Shown here: positions 1 through 9,138 of the stretch, one piece after another
How the letters are laid out: each line of letters starts with the position of its first letter
Position numbering within the stretch: position 1 is the stretch's first letter
From: Nocardioidaceae bacterium
Lineage (GTDB): Bacteria; Actinomycetota; Actinomycetes; Propionibacteriales; Nocardioidaceae
Reading direction: 5' to 3'
DNA: 64,000 bases
Assembly (NCBI GenBank): GCA_017744365.1
Contig: JAGIBL010000002.1
Coordinates: 868,001-932,000, forward strand
Notes under the pieces: generated by a model
Databases searched by the model: none
What the model was told of the DNA's origin: nothing
Seen by the model: the letters and a program-made list of their open reading frames with translations, nothing else
Made by a program: the position numbers and the translations under genes

Positions 1-298
1 AGGTCCTGCGGGCCGTCGGGGAGCGGCCCGTCGCTGCGCCCCGGTTCCTCCTCCTCGTGCGCAGCGTGGCCCGGATCCCCCACCAGCGCAGGGAAGTAGA
101 GGTCGAAGAGGTGGTCGAAACCCGGCCGGTGCGGCTGCCGCTTCACCAGCGTGGCGGCGTAGGCGGAACGGAGCGTCTCGCGGTCGGAGAGCCCCAGGGC
201 CTGCACCGCGTGCACCGCGTCCAGGCCCTCGGAGAGCGAGACCGGGAGGCCCGCCGAGCGCAGCGCCTCGACGAAGGACAGGTGCCGGTCGAGCAGGG

Positions 299-302
<4 letters not shown>
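1..302 (-). CDS. VWA-domain (CoxE-like) protein, N-terminal part only
   Basis: This is the first 100 codons of a gene that runs off the left edge of the window. The ATG at 302 overlaps the TGA of the MoxR ATPase gene (ATGA), so the two are translationally coupled. The start reads MTLLDRHLSFVEALRSAGLP, typical of CoxE/YehP-type proteins that carry a C-terminal von Willebrand A domain and act with a MoxR ATPase as a metal- or cofactor-insertion chaperone pair. The visible part holds the helical N-terminus followed by an acidic linker; the VWA domain itself would lie outside the window. The family call rests mainly on the MoxR partnership and the N-terminal pattern. Confidence 0.75.
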
Positions 303-1183
<881 letters not shown>

Positions 1184-1190
1184 CCGGCCA

Positions 1191-2366
1191 TCATGCCCGC
1201 ACGGGTCGTGGCGCGAGCAGCAACGTGAGGCCGATCACGCCCGCCGCCACGCCCGAGACCATCAGCGGGAGGTGGCCGTCGCCGTCCCAGGCCAGGCCGG
1301 CCCAGATGCCGGCGACGAGCACGCCGGCGCCGAGCACACCCTGGAAGATGCCCTGCCCGGTGCCCTGCGCGCCGGCCGGCAGCAGTCCGGAGACCCAGGC
1401 CTTGCCGACGCCGTCGGTCAGGCCGGTGTAGGCGCCGTACCCGCCGAGCAGCAGCCAGGCGACCGCGTGGTTCTCGGTGACGCCGAGCCCGAAGTACACG
1501 ACCGCGAAGACGAGCAGCCCGACGGCGAAGACGGTCTGCGGGCTGAGCCGGTCCGCGACCACGCCGGCCGGGTAGCTGAGCACCGTGTAGACCAGGTTGT
1601 AGCCGACGTACGCCAGGATCACCCCGGTCACCCCGAACCCGATCTCGTGCAGCCTGAGCAGGAGCAGTGCGTCGGGGAAGTTGATGAGGGAGAACAGACC
1701 AACAACAGCAACTACCCACCAGAACCGCCGAGGCGGCTCAAACGGACCGGGGGAGCGAAGCGGAGGAGGCACGGCTTGAGCCGCCTCGGCGGCCCCCGGC
1801 ACCTCCCGCACCAGAGAGACCAGCGCAACACTCGCCAAAGCCGGAACCACCGCGATCCACAGCAGCGGCCGCAGCCGGTGGTCGAGCAGCTCGTAGCCGG
1901 CCAGCGCGATCAGCGGGCCGATCACCGCGCCGGCGGTGTCCGCGGTCCGGTGGAACCCGAAGGCACGCCCGCGCGCCTCGACCGGGATGTCCTGGACCAG
2001 CAGCGCGTCCCGCGGCGCACCCCGGATGCCCTTGCCGAGCCGGTCCACCGCGCGGCCGGCGAGCACCACCGGCCAGACCGAGGCGGCCGCCACCAGCACC
2101 TTGCCGACCGCGGCCAGCCCATAGCCGAGGCCGACGAGCGGGCGCTTGCGGAACCGGTCCGAGACCCGGCCGGCGACCACCTTCGTCCCCGCCGCGACCC
2201 CCTCGGCGATGCCCTCGACGGCACCGACCACCGCGGCCGGTGCGCCGAGCACCGAGGTGAGCAGGATCGGCATCAGCGGGTAGAGCAGCTCGGAGGCCGC
2301 GTCCTGCAGCAGCGAGACGCCGGAGACGACCTTGAGGTTGCGGGTCAGCCAGGGGCGCTTGCTCAC
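1191..2366 (-). CDS. MFS transporter
   Basis: This 391-residue protein has about 12 hydrophobic segments in two halves and the MFS loop 2-3 signature in the form GRVSDRFRKRP near residue 65. It is probably a drug/proton antiporter or metabolite exporter; the substrate is not visible. Between the two halves, around residues 190-215, sits a proline- and alanine-rich stretch encoded by a 17-bp perfect inverted repeat (1725-1741 with 1776-1792). It looks like a palindromic element carried in frame in the central cytoplasmic loop. The start lies 19 bp after the cupin gene, so the two are likely cotranscribed. Confidence 0.85.
   Translation of the reverse strand: MSKRPWLTRNLKVVSGVSLLQDAASELLYPLMPILLTSVLGAPAAVVGAVEGIAEGVAAGTKVVAGRVSDRFRKRPLVGLGYGLAAVGKVLVAAASVWPVVLAGRAVDRLGKGIRGAPRDALLVQDIPVEARGRAFGFHRTADTAGAVIGPLIALAGYELLDHRLRPLLWIAVVPALASVALVSLVREVPGAAEAAQAVPPPLRSPGPFEPPRRFWWVVAVVGLFSLINFPDALLLLRLHEIGFGVTGVILAYVGYNLVYTVLSYPAGVVADRLSPQTVFAVGLLVFAVVYFGLGVTENHAVAWLLLGGYGAYTGLTDGVGKAWVSGLLPAGAQGTGQGIFQGVLGAGVLVAGIWAGLAWDGDGHLPLMVSGVAAGVIGLTLLLAPRPVRA
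1725..1792. repeat. 17-bp perfect inverted repeat inside the MFS coding sequence
   Basis: The arm CCGCCGAGGCGGCTCAA at 1725-1741 is repeated exactly in inverse at 1776-1792, with a 34-bp purine-rich loop. It encodes the low-complexity central loop of the transporter. Such palindromes in coding DNA are either mRNA hairpins or in-frame insertions of small mobile palindromic units. Confidence 0.8.
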
Positions 2367-2385
2367 CTGCGTGATGGTGCCAGAC

Positions 2386-2892
2386 CTACGCGCCCACCGG
2401 CCGGAGCTCGTCGGCGTAGGAGAGCGACCGGCGGCGCAGCACCCCGGACTCGTCGACGGCGTACTGGCCCATCCGCCACAGCGGCGGGCTGTAGGCGTGC
2501 ACCGAGACGGAGCGGTCCGCGAGGCCGGTGAGCCGGTGGATGTGGTCGCCGCCGAAGGAGAACACGGTGCCGGCCTTGACCCGCGTCTCGCGGGCGCCGT
2601 CGGAGAGGGTCAGGTTGTTCTCGACCAGCTCGCCCTCCACCACCGCGACCGCCCCGGAGGAGACGTCGTGGTCGTGCCAGCCGGTGTCGTTCTCCGGCGT
2701 CCAGCACAGCAGCCAGACGTCCACGTGCTCGTCGCGGTGCAGCGAGACGTAGACGCGCTCGTCGTCGTCGTACGCGACGTGCTCGGCCCACCGGTCCCGG
2801 TCCGCGGCCAGGTGGGCGACCAGCCGCTCCAGCTCCTCGGGGCTCAGGTCGCGGCCCGGCAGCGAGGTCAGCGTCAGCTCGCGATCGCCCAT
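2386..2892 (-). CDS. Cysteine dioxygenase-like cupin
   Basis: This is a 168-residue single-domain cupin. The first cupin motif appears as GWHDHDVSSGAVAVVEGELVE near residue 70, with the HxH and Glu expected to bind iron. The second motif is FSFGGDHIHRL near residue 112. This fits the bacterial cysteine dioxygenase/thiol dioxygenase family, which oxidises a small thiol to its sulfinate. Length is slightly short but typical for actinobacterial members. The start overlaps the end of the upstream amidohydrolase gene by 19 bp. The cysteine-tyrosine crosslink of the mammalian enzymes cannot be confirmed, so the exact thiol substrate is open. Confidence 0.8.
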   Translation of the reverse strand: MGDRELTLTSLPGRDLSPEELERLVAHLAADRDRWAEHVAYDDDERVYVSLHRDEHVDVWLLCWTPENDTGWHDHDVSSGAVAVVEGELVENNLTLSDGARETRVKAGTVFSFGGDHIHRLTGLADRSVSVHAYSPPLWRMGQYAVDESGVLRRRSLSYADELRPVGA

Positions 2893-3824
2893 TCGAGCTC
2901 ACCCCCGCGGGGTCGGGGCTCGAGCAGCCGCTGCGGGTTGGCGACCCGGACCGCGTGCGTGGCGGCGTCGCCGAAGAGCTCGGCGATCGGCTCGCCGTAC
3001 GGCCGGTCGCTGCCGAGCACGAGGGCGTCGATGCCGAGGTGCCGCACCAGCGAGTCCAGCGCGCGCGGCCCGTAGCAGGAGGTGTCCACGAAGACGTTCG
3101 GGTCCACCGGGGCCGAGCGGCCGCCGCGGATCAGGTGCCGCTCGGCGTGCACCGGGGCCAGCCCGGCGCCGGCGGCGAAGACGATCCGCAGGTCGGGGAA
3201 GAGGGACCGGCCGTCGAAGGCGTGCCAGCCCCACCAGGCCGCCTGCTGCTGCGCGACGTACCCGACCACCGGGTCCCACCAGCCCGGCACCGTCCCGCGC
3301 AGCGGTCGCCGCGGCTCGGCGCCGGGGTGCACGAACACCGGCTTGCCGGCCTGCTCGGCGGCGAGCAGCAGCCCGGCGTTGCGCTCCCAGGCGGCCGGCG
3401 AGTCCACCTCGGTGGCGGGCAGCTGCAGGCCGGCGAACCGCTCGTGCGCCAGGATCGTGCGCACCGCGGCCAGGTCGGGGTCGATGCTCGGGACCGAGGC
3501 CCACGCCTTGAAGTGCTCCGGCAGCGTGCTCACCCCACGGTGCCAGGCGTCGATCAGCAGGCTCGCCTGCGGACGTGGCAGGGCCTCGATCCCGAGCGGC
3601 GCGGAGAGGCTCAGGCAGGTCAGGCCGACCTCCGACTCGGTGTCCGCGGCGAGGCGCCGCGCGACGTCGTGGCTCTCCGGGTCTACCTCGTACGGCGGCT
3701 CCGCCGCGGTGTGCAGCGTCCAGCCCCTCAGGTAGGGCACCGACGTACGCGCGCGCAGCCGGTCGACGAGCTCGTCGGTCCACAAGTGCTGGTGGACGTC
3801 GATCGCGTGGTGTTCCTGGGCCAT
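2874..3824 (-). CDS. Amidohydrolase-family metal-dependent hydrolase
   Basis: This 316-residue protein opens with AIDVHQHLWTDE, the HxH metal-binding start of the amidohydrolase_2 family. Further signs are a conserved His in GKPVFVHPGAE (about residue 165) and a late Asp in ALVLGSDRPYGEP (about residue 275), together the usual metal and catalytic set of a TIM-barrel hydrolase or decarboxylase. It heads a minus-strand run with the cupin and MFS genes, which suggests breakdown of a small organic, perhaps sulfur-containing, compound. A large dyad at 3843-3877 sits just before the start and is the likely control point. The substrate is unknown. Confidence 0.8.
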   Translation of the reverse strand: MAQEHHAIDVHQHLWTDELVDRLRARTSVPYLRGWTLHTAAEPPYEVDPESHDVARRLAADTESEVGLTCLSLSAPLGIEALPRPQASLLIDAWHRGVSTLPEHFKAWASVPSIDPDLAAVRTILAHERFAGLQLPATEVDSPAAWERNAGLLLAAEQAGKPVFVHPGAEPRRPLRGTVPGWWDPVVGYVAQQQAAWWGWHAFDGRSLFPDLRIVFAAGAGLAPVHAERHLIRGGRSAPVDPNVFVDTSCYGPRALDSLVRHLGIDALVLGSDRPYGEPIAELFGDAATHAVRVANPQRLLEPRPRGGELEWAIAS

Positions 3825-3842
3825 CTGACTTGCCTCCTCTCA

Positions 3843-3877
3843 ATGTGTAGTAACTCAGTAGAGTTAATCATACACAT
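3843..3877. promoter_or_regulatory. Nested dyad upstream of the amidohydrolase run
   Basis: The outer arms ATGTGTA (3843-3849) and TACACAT (3871-3877) enclose inner arms TAACTC (3851-3856) and GAGTTA (3861-3866). The element is AT-rich in a GC-rich genome and lies 19 bp before the amidohydrolase start. The form suits a dimeric repressor operator, for example a GntR-family site; the regulator is not encoded next to it. Confidence 0.6.
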
Positions 3878-3892
3878 CCGGAGGAGGCGCGG

Positions 3893-3913
3893 CGGCCTCC
3901 CGTCAGGAGGCCG
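3893..3913 (-). terminator. Hairpin at the DNRLRE gene stop codon
   Basis: CGGCCTCC (3893-3900) pairs with GGAGGCCG (3906-3913) around a 5-nt loop that includes the stop codon. There is no T-run, so it may act as a GC-rich hairpin terminator separating the secreted protein gene from the amidohydrolase run. Confidence 0.45.
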
Positions 3914-5264
3914 GGACGGGCACCCCCGCGCCGAAGGTGAAGGTCGCCGTCGGGCCGACGTTGCCGGCCTTGTCGGTCGCCGTCGCCTGGACCGTGTGCA
4001 CGCCCGAGGCCGGGGCGAAGGCGAACGAGAAGTCGCCGCTGCCGCTGGCCGCCGGGTAGGCGGTCACGTCGTACCAGCCGTCGATCACCAGGTGGAAGGT
4101 CGCGGTGTCGGACGGGCCGTCCAGGGTGAACGTGTTCGAGGTCGGCGGGGTCGGGTCCCAGCCGCCGTTGGTGTACCCGGTCGCGGTGATCGTCACGACC
4201 GGCGCCACGGTGTCGACCCGGTAGGCCTTCACCTGCGCGGTCGCGCTCTCCAGCTTGCCGTCGTCGGCGAAGGCCGCGACGTAGACCGGCTCCCCGGTGA
4301 GCACGCCCTCGGGCACGTCGAGCGTGGCCACGTCGCCGGAGGTCACCCAGTCGCTGGTGTCCTCCCAGATCAGCGAGGCCGTGCTCTGCGTGTAGATCTG
4401 GAAGTGCGCCCGCGCCTGGCCGCCATCGGGGTCGGTGACGCGCGCGGACAGGGTCGGCGTCGTCGAGGTGATGTACTTCTCGTTCCCCGGCGCGACGGCC
4501 AGGTCGGTCGGCACCACCGGGGCGTTGTCGTAGGTGACCGAGAGCGTCGCCGCCTTGGCGAGGTCGCCGTTCTCCAGCGAGCGCAGCTTGCGGAAGCCGG
4601 CCGAGGAGCTCGCCGAGTCCGCCTTCAGCTGGACGCCGTAGTTGGCCGAGCCGCCGGCCCAGGCCGCCAGGATCGCGGTGGCGTCGAAGGTCATCGGGCC
4701 CTCGGCCGGGCACTTCGCGGCGCCGTGCGCCTCCTTGGTCGTCGAGGACCCGGTCGCGGTGGTGGCCGGCTGCTTCGCCCAGGTCAGCCCGGTGACGCTC
4801 CAGGCCGCGGTGACCCGCGACATCCGGATCGCGCTGCCGGCGCAGGAGCCGGTCACGAAGTCGGAGACCGTCACGGCGGCCGAGCTGATCGTCGTCGACG
4901 GGATGCCCGCCAGCGCCGCGGTGTCGAAGGTCAGGTAGCTGCGGGCCTTGGTGAAGCCGGAGTTCGTCGAGCCGATCCGGAGCTCGGGCGAGGTGGCCTG
5001 GCTGGCCTTGTTGCTGCCCGAGTCGATCCAGGTGTCGGCGGCGGCACGGATCGTGCGCGACCAGCTGCCGTCCGGGTTCGCGTACGTCGCCGAGGTCGCC
5101 GTACGGGCGGAGACGACCTCGACCGGCGAGCCGGTCTCACGGGCCGCGGCCTGCGCGGTGGCGGCGTCGGTGGGCGTGCTCGCCTGGGCGAGCGGGAGGG
5201 CAGCGGTGAGCAGCGCGCCGACGGCGGCCGCCGCGACGAGGGGGAGGGTGCGGCGAGGGTGCAT
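3903..5264 (-). CDS. Secreted DNRLRE-domain protein
   Basis: This 453-residue protein has a signal peptide (basic MHPRR, then a hydrophobic core to about residue 29). Residues about 65-235 match the DNRLRE/CBM96-like pattern: AADTWIDSGSNKASQ, a later LRIGSTN segment, SYLTFDTAAL, and WAKQPATTATGS. The rest, to 453, looks like one or two Ig-like beta domains with a TDPDGGQARAHFQIY segment. These domains occur in actinobacterial cell-surface and polysaccharide- or protein-associated extracellular proteins. No catalytic domain is visible. The gene has its own leader and is separated from its neighbours by a hairpin after the stop. Confidence 0.8.
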   Translation of the reverse strand: MHPRRTLPLVAAAAVGALLTAALPLAQASTPTDAATAQAAARETGSPVEVVSARTATSATYANPDGSWSRTIRAAADTWIDSGSNKASQATSPELRIGSTNSGFTKARSYLTFDTAALAGIPSTTISSAAVTVSDFVTGSCAGSAIRMSRVTAAWSVTGLTWAKQPATTATGSSTTKEAHGAAKCPAEGPMTFDATAILAAWAGGSANYGVQLKADSASSSAGFRKLRSLENGDLAKAATLSVTYDNAPVVPTDLAVAPGNEKYITSTTPTLSARVTDPDGGQARAHFQIYTQSTASLIWEDTSDWVTSGDVATLDVPEGVLTGEPVYVAAFADDGKLESATAQVKAYRVDTVAPVVTITATGYTNGGWDPTPPTSNTFTLDGPSDTATFHLVIDGWYDVTAYPAASGSGDFSFAFAPASGVHTVQATATDKAGNVGPTATFTFGAGVPVPAS

Positions 5265-5319
5265 GGGCGTAGGTCTACCAGGGCGTTCGCCAGGATGTGA
5301 CCGATTGGGCGAACCGCGA

Positions 5320-6072
5320 TCAGTTGCGCATGGACAATTCGACCCAAACCCGTTTCGACCGGTCCACGGCCTGGATTCCCCAGGCCGTGCTCAGCGCGGA
5401 GACGATCATCAGGCCCCGGCCGCCCTCGGCCCCGGCGCCCGGCGACTGCGGGTCGGGCCAGCCGGGGCCCTGGTCCTGCACCTCGATCCGGATGCCGCCC
5501 TCGCCCCGGTTGACGATGACCGCGCAGCCGGTCTCGGCGTGCACGACGGCGTTGGTGACCAGCTCGCTGACCACCAGCTCGGCGTCGTCGATCAGCTCGC
5601 GGTAGCCCCAGCGCTCGAGCAGGTCGCGGACCACCCCGCGCGCCTCGCCGACCGAGAGCACGTCGTCGGGCAGCTCCAGCGCCGCGTGGTCGTGGGACTG
5701 GTCGGCGCCGACGCGCTCGAGCAGGTCCATCAGGTCGTCGAGGTCGGCGCCCTTGACGACGTAGCCGGCGGCACGCTGCTCGAACCAGGGCCGGTCGGTC
5801 TCGCGACCGGAGAAGACCACCACCCGCGAGGTCGGCGAGGCCCGGCGGATCCGGCCCAGCACCTCGCGGGCCTCCTCGAGGTCCGGGAGCCCGAGGTCGA
5901 GCACGACCACGTCGGGCCGCAGCTCGGAGGCCAGCTCGACCGCGCCGGCGGCGGTCTCGGCCTCGCCGACGACCTCGAAGCCGCCCCGGCTGCGCAGCGC
6001 GATCCGCAGCATCGTCCGTACGTCGGGAGCGTCGTCGACGAGCAGGGTGGTGATCGGGGGCACCGCGCTCAC
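5320..6072 (-). CDS. Response regulator fused to an anti-sigma-type (RsbW-like) ATPase
   Basis: This 250-residue protein has an N-terminal receiver domain (about 8-120) with acidic pocket VDDAPD and predicted phospho-acceptor Asp59 in VVVLDLGLPD. The C-terminal half (about 140-250) is an HATPase_c_2 domain: N-box ELVTNAVVHAE near residue 165, DQGPGWPDP, and RGLMIVSAL. Such ATPases usually act as serine kinases or anti-sigma factors in partner-switching systems; fusion to a receiver would let phosphorylation control that activity. It follows the hybrid kinase with an ATGA overlap, so the kinase is its likely phosphodonor. No sigma factor or anti-sigma antagonist is adjacent. Confidence 0.85.
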   Translation of the reverse strand: MSAVPPITTLLVDDAPDVRTMLRIALRSRGGFEVVGEAETAAGAVELASELRPDVVVLDLGLPDLEEAREVLGRIRRASPTSRVVVFSGRETDRPWFEQRAAGYVVKGADLDDLMDLLERVGADQSHDHAALELPDDVLSVGEARGVVRDLLERWGYRELIDDAELVVSELVTNAVVHAETGCAVIVNRGEGGIRIEVQDQGPGWPDPQSPGAGAEGGRGLMIVSALSTAWGIQAVDRSKRVWVELSMRN

Positions 6073-7898
6073 CTCCTCGGCAGCGACAGCACGAACGCGC
6101 CGTCGCCCGATCGGTAGCTCGCGTCGCCGCCGTGCGCCCGGGCCAGCTCGCGGACCAGGAACAGGCCGAGACCGGTGCCGTGCGCACTCCCGGTGGCGAA
6201 CCTCTCGAAGAGCCGGGTCCGCATCTCCTCGGTCACGCCCTCGCCGTGGTCGCGGACCACGATCTCGGCCGACGAGCCGCGGCCGGTGGCGGTGATCTCG
6301 ACCGGCGGCCGGCCGTGCCGCAGGGCGTTCGTGACCAGGTTGTCGAGCATCTGGGCCAGGCGGGTCGGGTCGGCGTGCACCTTGAGCCCGGGCTCGACGT
6401 CGGCGCGGATGCGCGCGTCCTGCGCGGACTGCGCGGCCGCGGTCACCACGGCGTGCACCTGCTCCTCGAGATCGACCACCTCGGTGACCAGGGCGAGCCG
6501 GCGGGCCTGCAGCCGGGCGGCGGTGAGCAGGTCGTCGAGCAGGCGGCGCAGCTGGGCCGAGCTGCGGGACACCGCGGCCGCCAGCTCCTCGAGGTCCTCG
6601 GCCGGCAGCTCGTTGCCGCGCCGGGCGATGGTGCTGGCAGCGCCGGTGAGCACCCCGACGGGCGTGCGCAGCTCGTGCGCGGTGACCGCGAAGAACTCGG
6701 CCTGCTGCTCAGCCATGTCGGCGAGCTTGCGGCGCTCGGTGGTGTCCCGGGTGACCTTGGCGAAGCCGACCAGCTCGCCCCCGGGTTCGCGGACCGCGGT
6801 GATGGTCACGCTCGCCCAGAACCGGGTGCCGTCCTTGCGGATCCGCCAGCCCTCCTCCTCGTAGGCGCCGTTCGCCAGCGCCTGCTCGAGCTCGTACTCG
6901 GGGTGGCGGGCCTGCTGCTGCTCGGCCGGGTAGAAGACCCGGAAGTGCTGGCCGATGATCTCCTCGGCGGTGTAGCCCTCGGTGCGCTGGGCGCCCGGGT
7001 TCCAGCTACTGATGTAGCCGTGCGGGTCGAGCATGAAGATGGCGTAGTCCTCGACCGCCTCGACGAGCAGCCGGAAGCGGGCCTCGGCACGCCGCAGCTC
7101 GGCCTCGGCGGCGACCTGCAGGCTGACGTCCTGGACCTGCAGGAACAGGTAGAGCGGCCGGCCGCGCGCGTCGATCACCGGCGACAGCGTGGAGCGGAAC
7201 AGGCGCTCGGGATCGCCGGCGACCCGGTGCTCGACCTGGACCGCCGGCTCGCCGGCGTCGAGCTGGTCGAAGGCCTCGTCGAAGGCCTCCTTGTCCGCGG
7301 CCAGATCGGCCAGGGCCAGGCCGACCAGGCTGGAGACCGGACGGTGGAGCAGGTGCGCCAGGCTGCGGTTGGCGCGGACCAGCCGGCCGGACAGCGTCAT
7401 CGTGGCCATCCCGATCGCGGCGTCCTCGAAGACCTCGCGGAACCGCTCCAGGTGGTCGGCCAGCAACGGGTCCAGGCCGGCGGGCTGCTCGGCGGGTTCC
7501 TCGACCTCGTCCTCGCCCTCGGCTGGCCCCCCGGCGAGACGCACCATCGTGTCGATGAGCACGTCGACCGGCACCGACTTCTCCAGGAACGCGGCGGCGC
7601 CGAGGTCGCGGGCCCGGTCCGCCAGGCCGGCCTCCTCGAACCCGGTGTACATCACCACCCGGGTGCCCGGGGAGACCTCGAGGACCTGCGGCAGTGCGGC
7701 CAGCCCGTCGACGACCGGCATGGACACGTCGAGCAGCATCAGGTCGGGGCGGAGCCGGTTGGCCAGGGCGGCGGCGTCCAGGCCGTTGGTCCCCTCGCCG
7801 ACGACGTCGAGGCGGCCGGAGAGGCGGATCTGGGAGCGGATGAGGGCCCGTACGTCGGCGGAGTCGTCGACGAGCACGACCGTAGGCAGGCGGATCAT
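6069..7898 (-). CDS. Hybrid histidine kinase: receiver-PAS-PAS-HisKA-HATPase
   Basis: This is a 609-residue soluble kinase with no membrane segment. An N-terminal receiver (about 5-120) has VDDSAD and predicted acceptor Asp57 in LMLLDVSMP. An acidic linker (EGEDEVEEPAEQ) leads to two PAS domains (about 155-260 and 275-390; the second has SWNPGAQRTEGYTAEEIIGQ). The dimerisation helix has the phospho-accepting His in FFAVTAHELRTPVG, and the ATPase has N-box LDNLVTNALRHG and G-box HGTGLGLFLVREL. The order receiver-first resembles kinases that are themselves controlled by an upstream phosphodonor. The partner is the receiver-ATPase protein downstream. The PAS domains suggest an intracellular redox, light or ligand cue. 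Confidence 0.88.
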   Translation of the reverse strand: MIRLPTVVLVDDSADVRALIRSQIRLSGRLDVVGEGTNGLDAAALANRLRPDLMLLDVSMPVVDGLAALPQVLEVSPGTRVVMYTGFEEAGLADRARDLGAAAFLEKSVPVDVLIDTMVRLAGGPAEGEDEVEEPAEQPAGLDPLLADHLERFREVFEDAAIGMATMTLSGRLVRANRSLAHLLHRPVSSLVGLALADLAADKEAFDEAFDQLDAGEPAVQVEHRVAGDPERLFRSTLSPVIDARGRPLYLFLQVQDVSLQVAAEAELRRAEARFRLLVEAVEDYAIFMLDPHGYISSWNPGAQRTEGYTAEEIIGQHFRVFYPAEQQQARHPEYELEQALANGAYEEEGWRIRKDGTRFWASVTITAVREPGGELVGFAKVTRDTTERRKLADMAEQQAEFFAVTAHELRTPVGVLTGAASTIARRGNELPAEDLEELAAAVSRSSAQLRRLLDDLLTAARLQARRLALVTEVVDLEEQVHAVVTAAAQSAQDARIRADVEPGLKVHADPTRLAQMLDNLVTNALRHGRPPVEITATGRGSSAEIVVRDHGEGVTEEMRTRLFERFATGSAHGTGLGLFLVRELARAHGGDASYRSGDGAFVLSLPRR

Positions 7899-8053
7899 GG
7901 CGACGACCTCACCGCTGCTGCCTCACCTTCGTGTTCGCACGCTCCCCTCCGCAGTGGCTAGAGATACCCAGAGCGACGCAGATACATGCGTGGGAGCACC
8001 CGGGGCGTCGGATCGGTCCAGACCAGTGTTCGCCTCCTAGGCTCGGGCCCGTG

Positions 8054-9136
8054 ATGAAGTACCTGGGCTCGAAGCGGACGCTCGTGCCCGTGCTCGGCGA
8101 CATCGCCGAGCGGGTCGGCGCGCGCACCGCGGTCGACCTGTTCACCGGGACGACCCGGGTGGCCCAGGAGCTCAAGCGCCGGGGTCTCTTCGTCACGGCC
8201 ACCGACCTGGCGACGTACAGCCAGGTGCTCAGCGACTGCTACGTGGCGACCGACGCCGGCGCGGTCGACGTACGGGAGCTGACCGACGCGCTCGCCCGGC
8301 TCAACGCGCTGCCCGGCAGGGCGGGGTACTTCACCGAGACCTTCTGCGAGACGGCGCGGTTCTTCCAGCCCAAGAACGGTGCTCGGGTGGACGCGATCCG
8401 GGACCTGCTCGAGGCCGAGTACCGCGACTCGCTGCTGTTCCCGGTGCTGCTGACCAGCCTGCTGCTCGCCGCCGACCGGGTCGACTCGACGACCGGGGTG
8501 CAGATGGCCTACCTCAAGCAATGGGCGCCGCGGGCGCACCAGGACCTGGTGCTGCAGCCCCCGGCGCTGCTGGCCGGGAGCGGCCGGACCGTGCTCGGCG
8601 ACGCCAGCGAGACGGTGGACCTGCTGGAGCCGGTGGACCTGATGTACCTGGACCCGCCGTACAACCAGCACCGGTACTTCACGAACTACCACATCTGGGA
8701 GACCCTGGTCCGCTGGGACCGGCCCGAGCACTACGGGGTCGCGTGCAAGCGCGTCGACAGCCGCGACGAGGCCACCCGCAGCGTCTTCAACTCCAAGCGC
8801 GCGATGCCGGCCGCGCTGGCCTCGCTGCTCGAACGCGCGCGGGCCGAGGTGGTGGTCGTCTCCTACAACGACGAGTCCTGGATCTCCGCGGAGGAGATGA
8901 CCGGGATGCTGCGCGACGCCGGCCACGAGGAGGTCCGGATGCTCGCCTTCGACTCCAAGCGGTACGTCGGCGCCCAGATCGGCATCTACAGCCCGGCGGG
9001 GCAGAAGGTCGGGAAGGTCTCCCGCCTCCGCAACGTCGAGTACGTCTTCGTGGCGGGGGCCCGGGAGCGGGTGGAGGCGGCCGTGGGGATGGAGAGCAAG
9101 GTGGCCCCATCCATCGCTACAACGTCGGACTCTTGA
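8054..9136 (+). CDS. D12-class N6-adenine DNA methyltransferase, orphan
   Basis: This is a 360-residue protein. The start GTG-ATG-AAG gives MKYLGSKRTL, the usual N-terminus of Dam/D12 methylases; ATG at 8054 is preferred to longer frames. The AdoMet motif DLFTGTTRVAQEL lies near residue 30 and the catalytic motif IV DPPYNQHRYF near residue 200, as LMYLDPPYNQHR. It would methylate adenine in an unknown recognition sequence. No restriction endonuclease lies beside it, so it is an orphan methylase or the remnant of a restriction-modification system. Its stop is 2 bp from the converging stop of the Panacea-associated gene, which places it at the edge of an accessory patch beside tRNA-Ser. Confidence 0.88.
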   Translation: MKYLGSKRTLVPVLGDIAERVGARTAVDLFTGTTRVAQELKRRGLFVTATDLATYSQVLSDCYVATDAGAVDVRELTDALARLNALPGRAGYFTETFCETARFFQPKNGARVDAIRDLLEAEYRDSLLFPVLLTSLLLAADRVDSTTGVQMAYLKQWAPRAHQDLVLQPPALLAGSGRTVLGDASETVDLLEPVDLMYLDPPYNQHRYFTNYHIWETLVRWDRPEHYGVACKRVDSRDEATRSVFNSKRAMPAALASLLERARAEVVVVSYNDESWISAEEMTGMLRDAGHEEVRMLAFDSKRYVGAQIGIYSPAGQKVGKVSRLRNVEYVFVAGARERVEAAVGMESKVAPSIATTSDS

Positions 9137-9138
9137 AG

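Noticed and set aside
2955-5300. Plus-strand open frame of 781 codons
   Set aside because: It runs across two real minus-strand genes and their intergenic region and has an Arg/Gly/Val-rich product with no domain; it is a GC-bias shadow.
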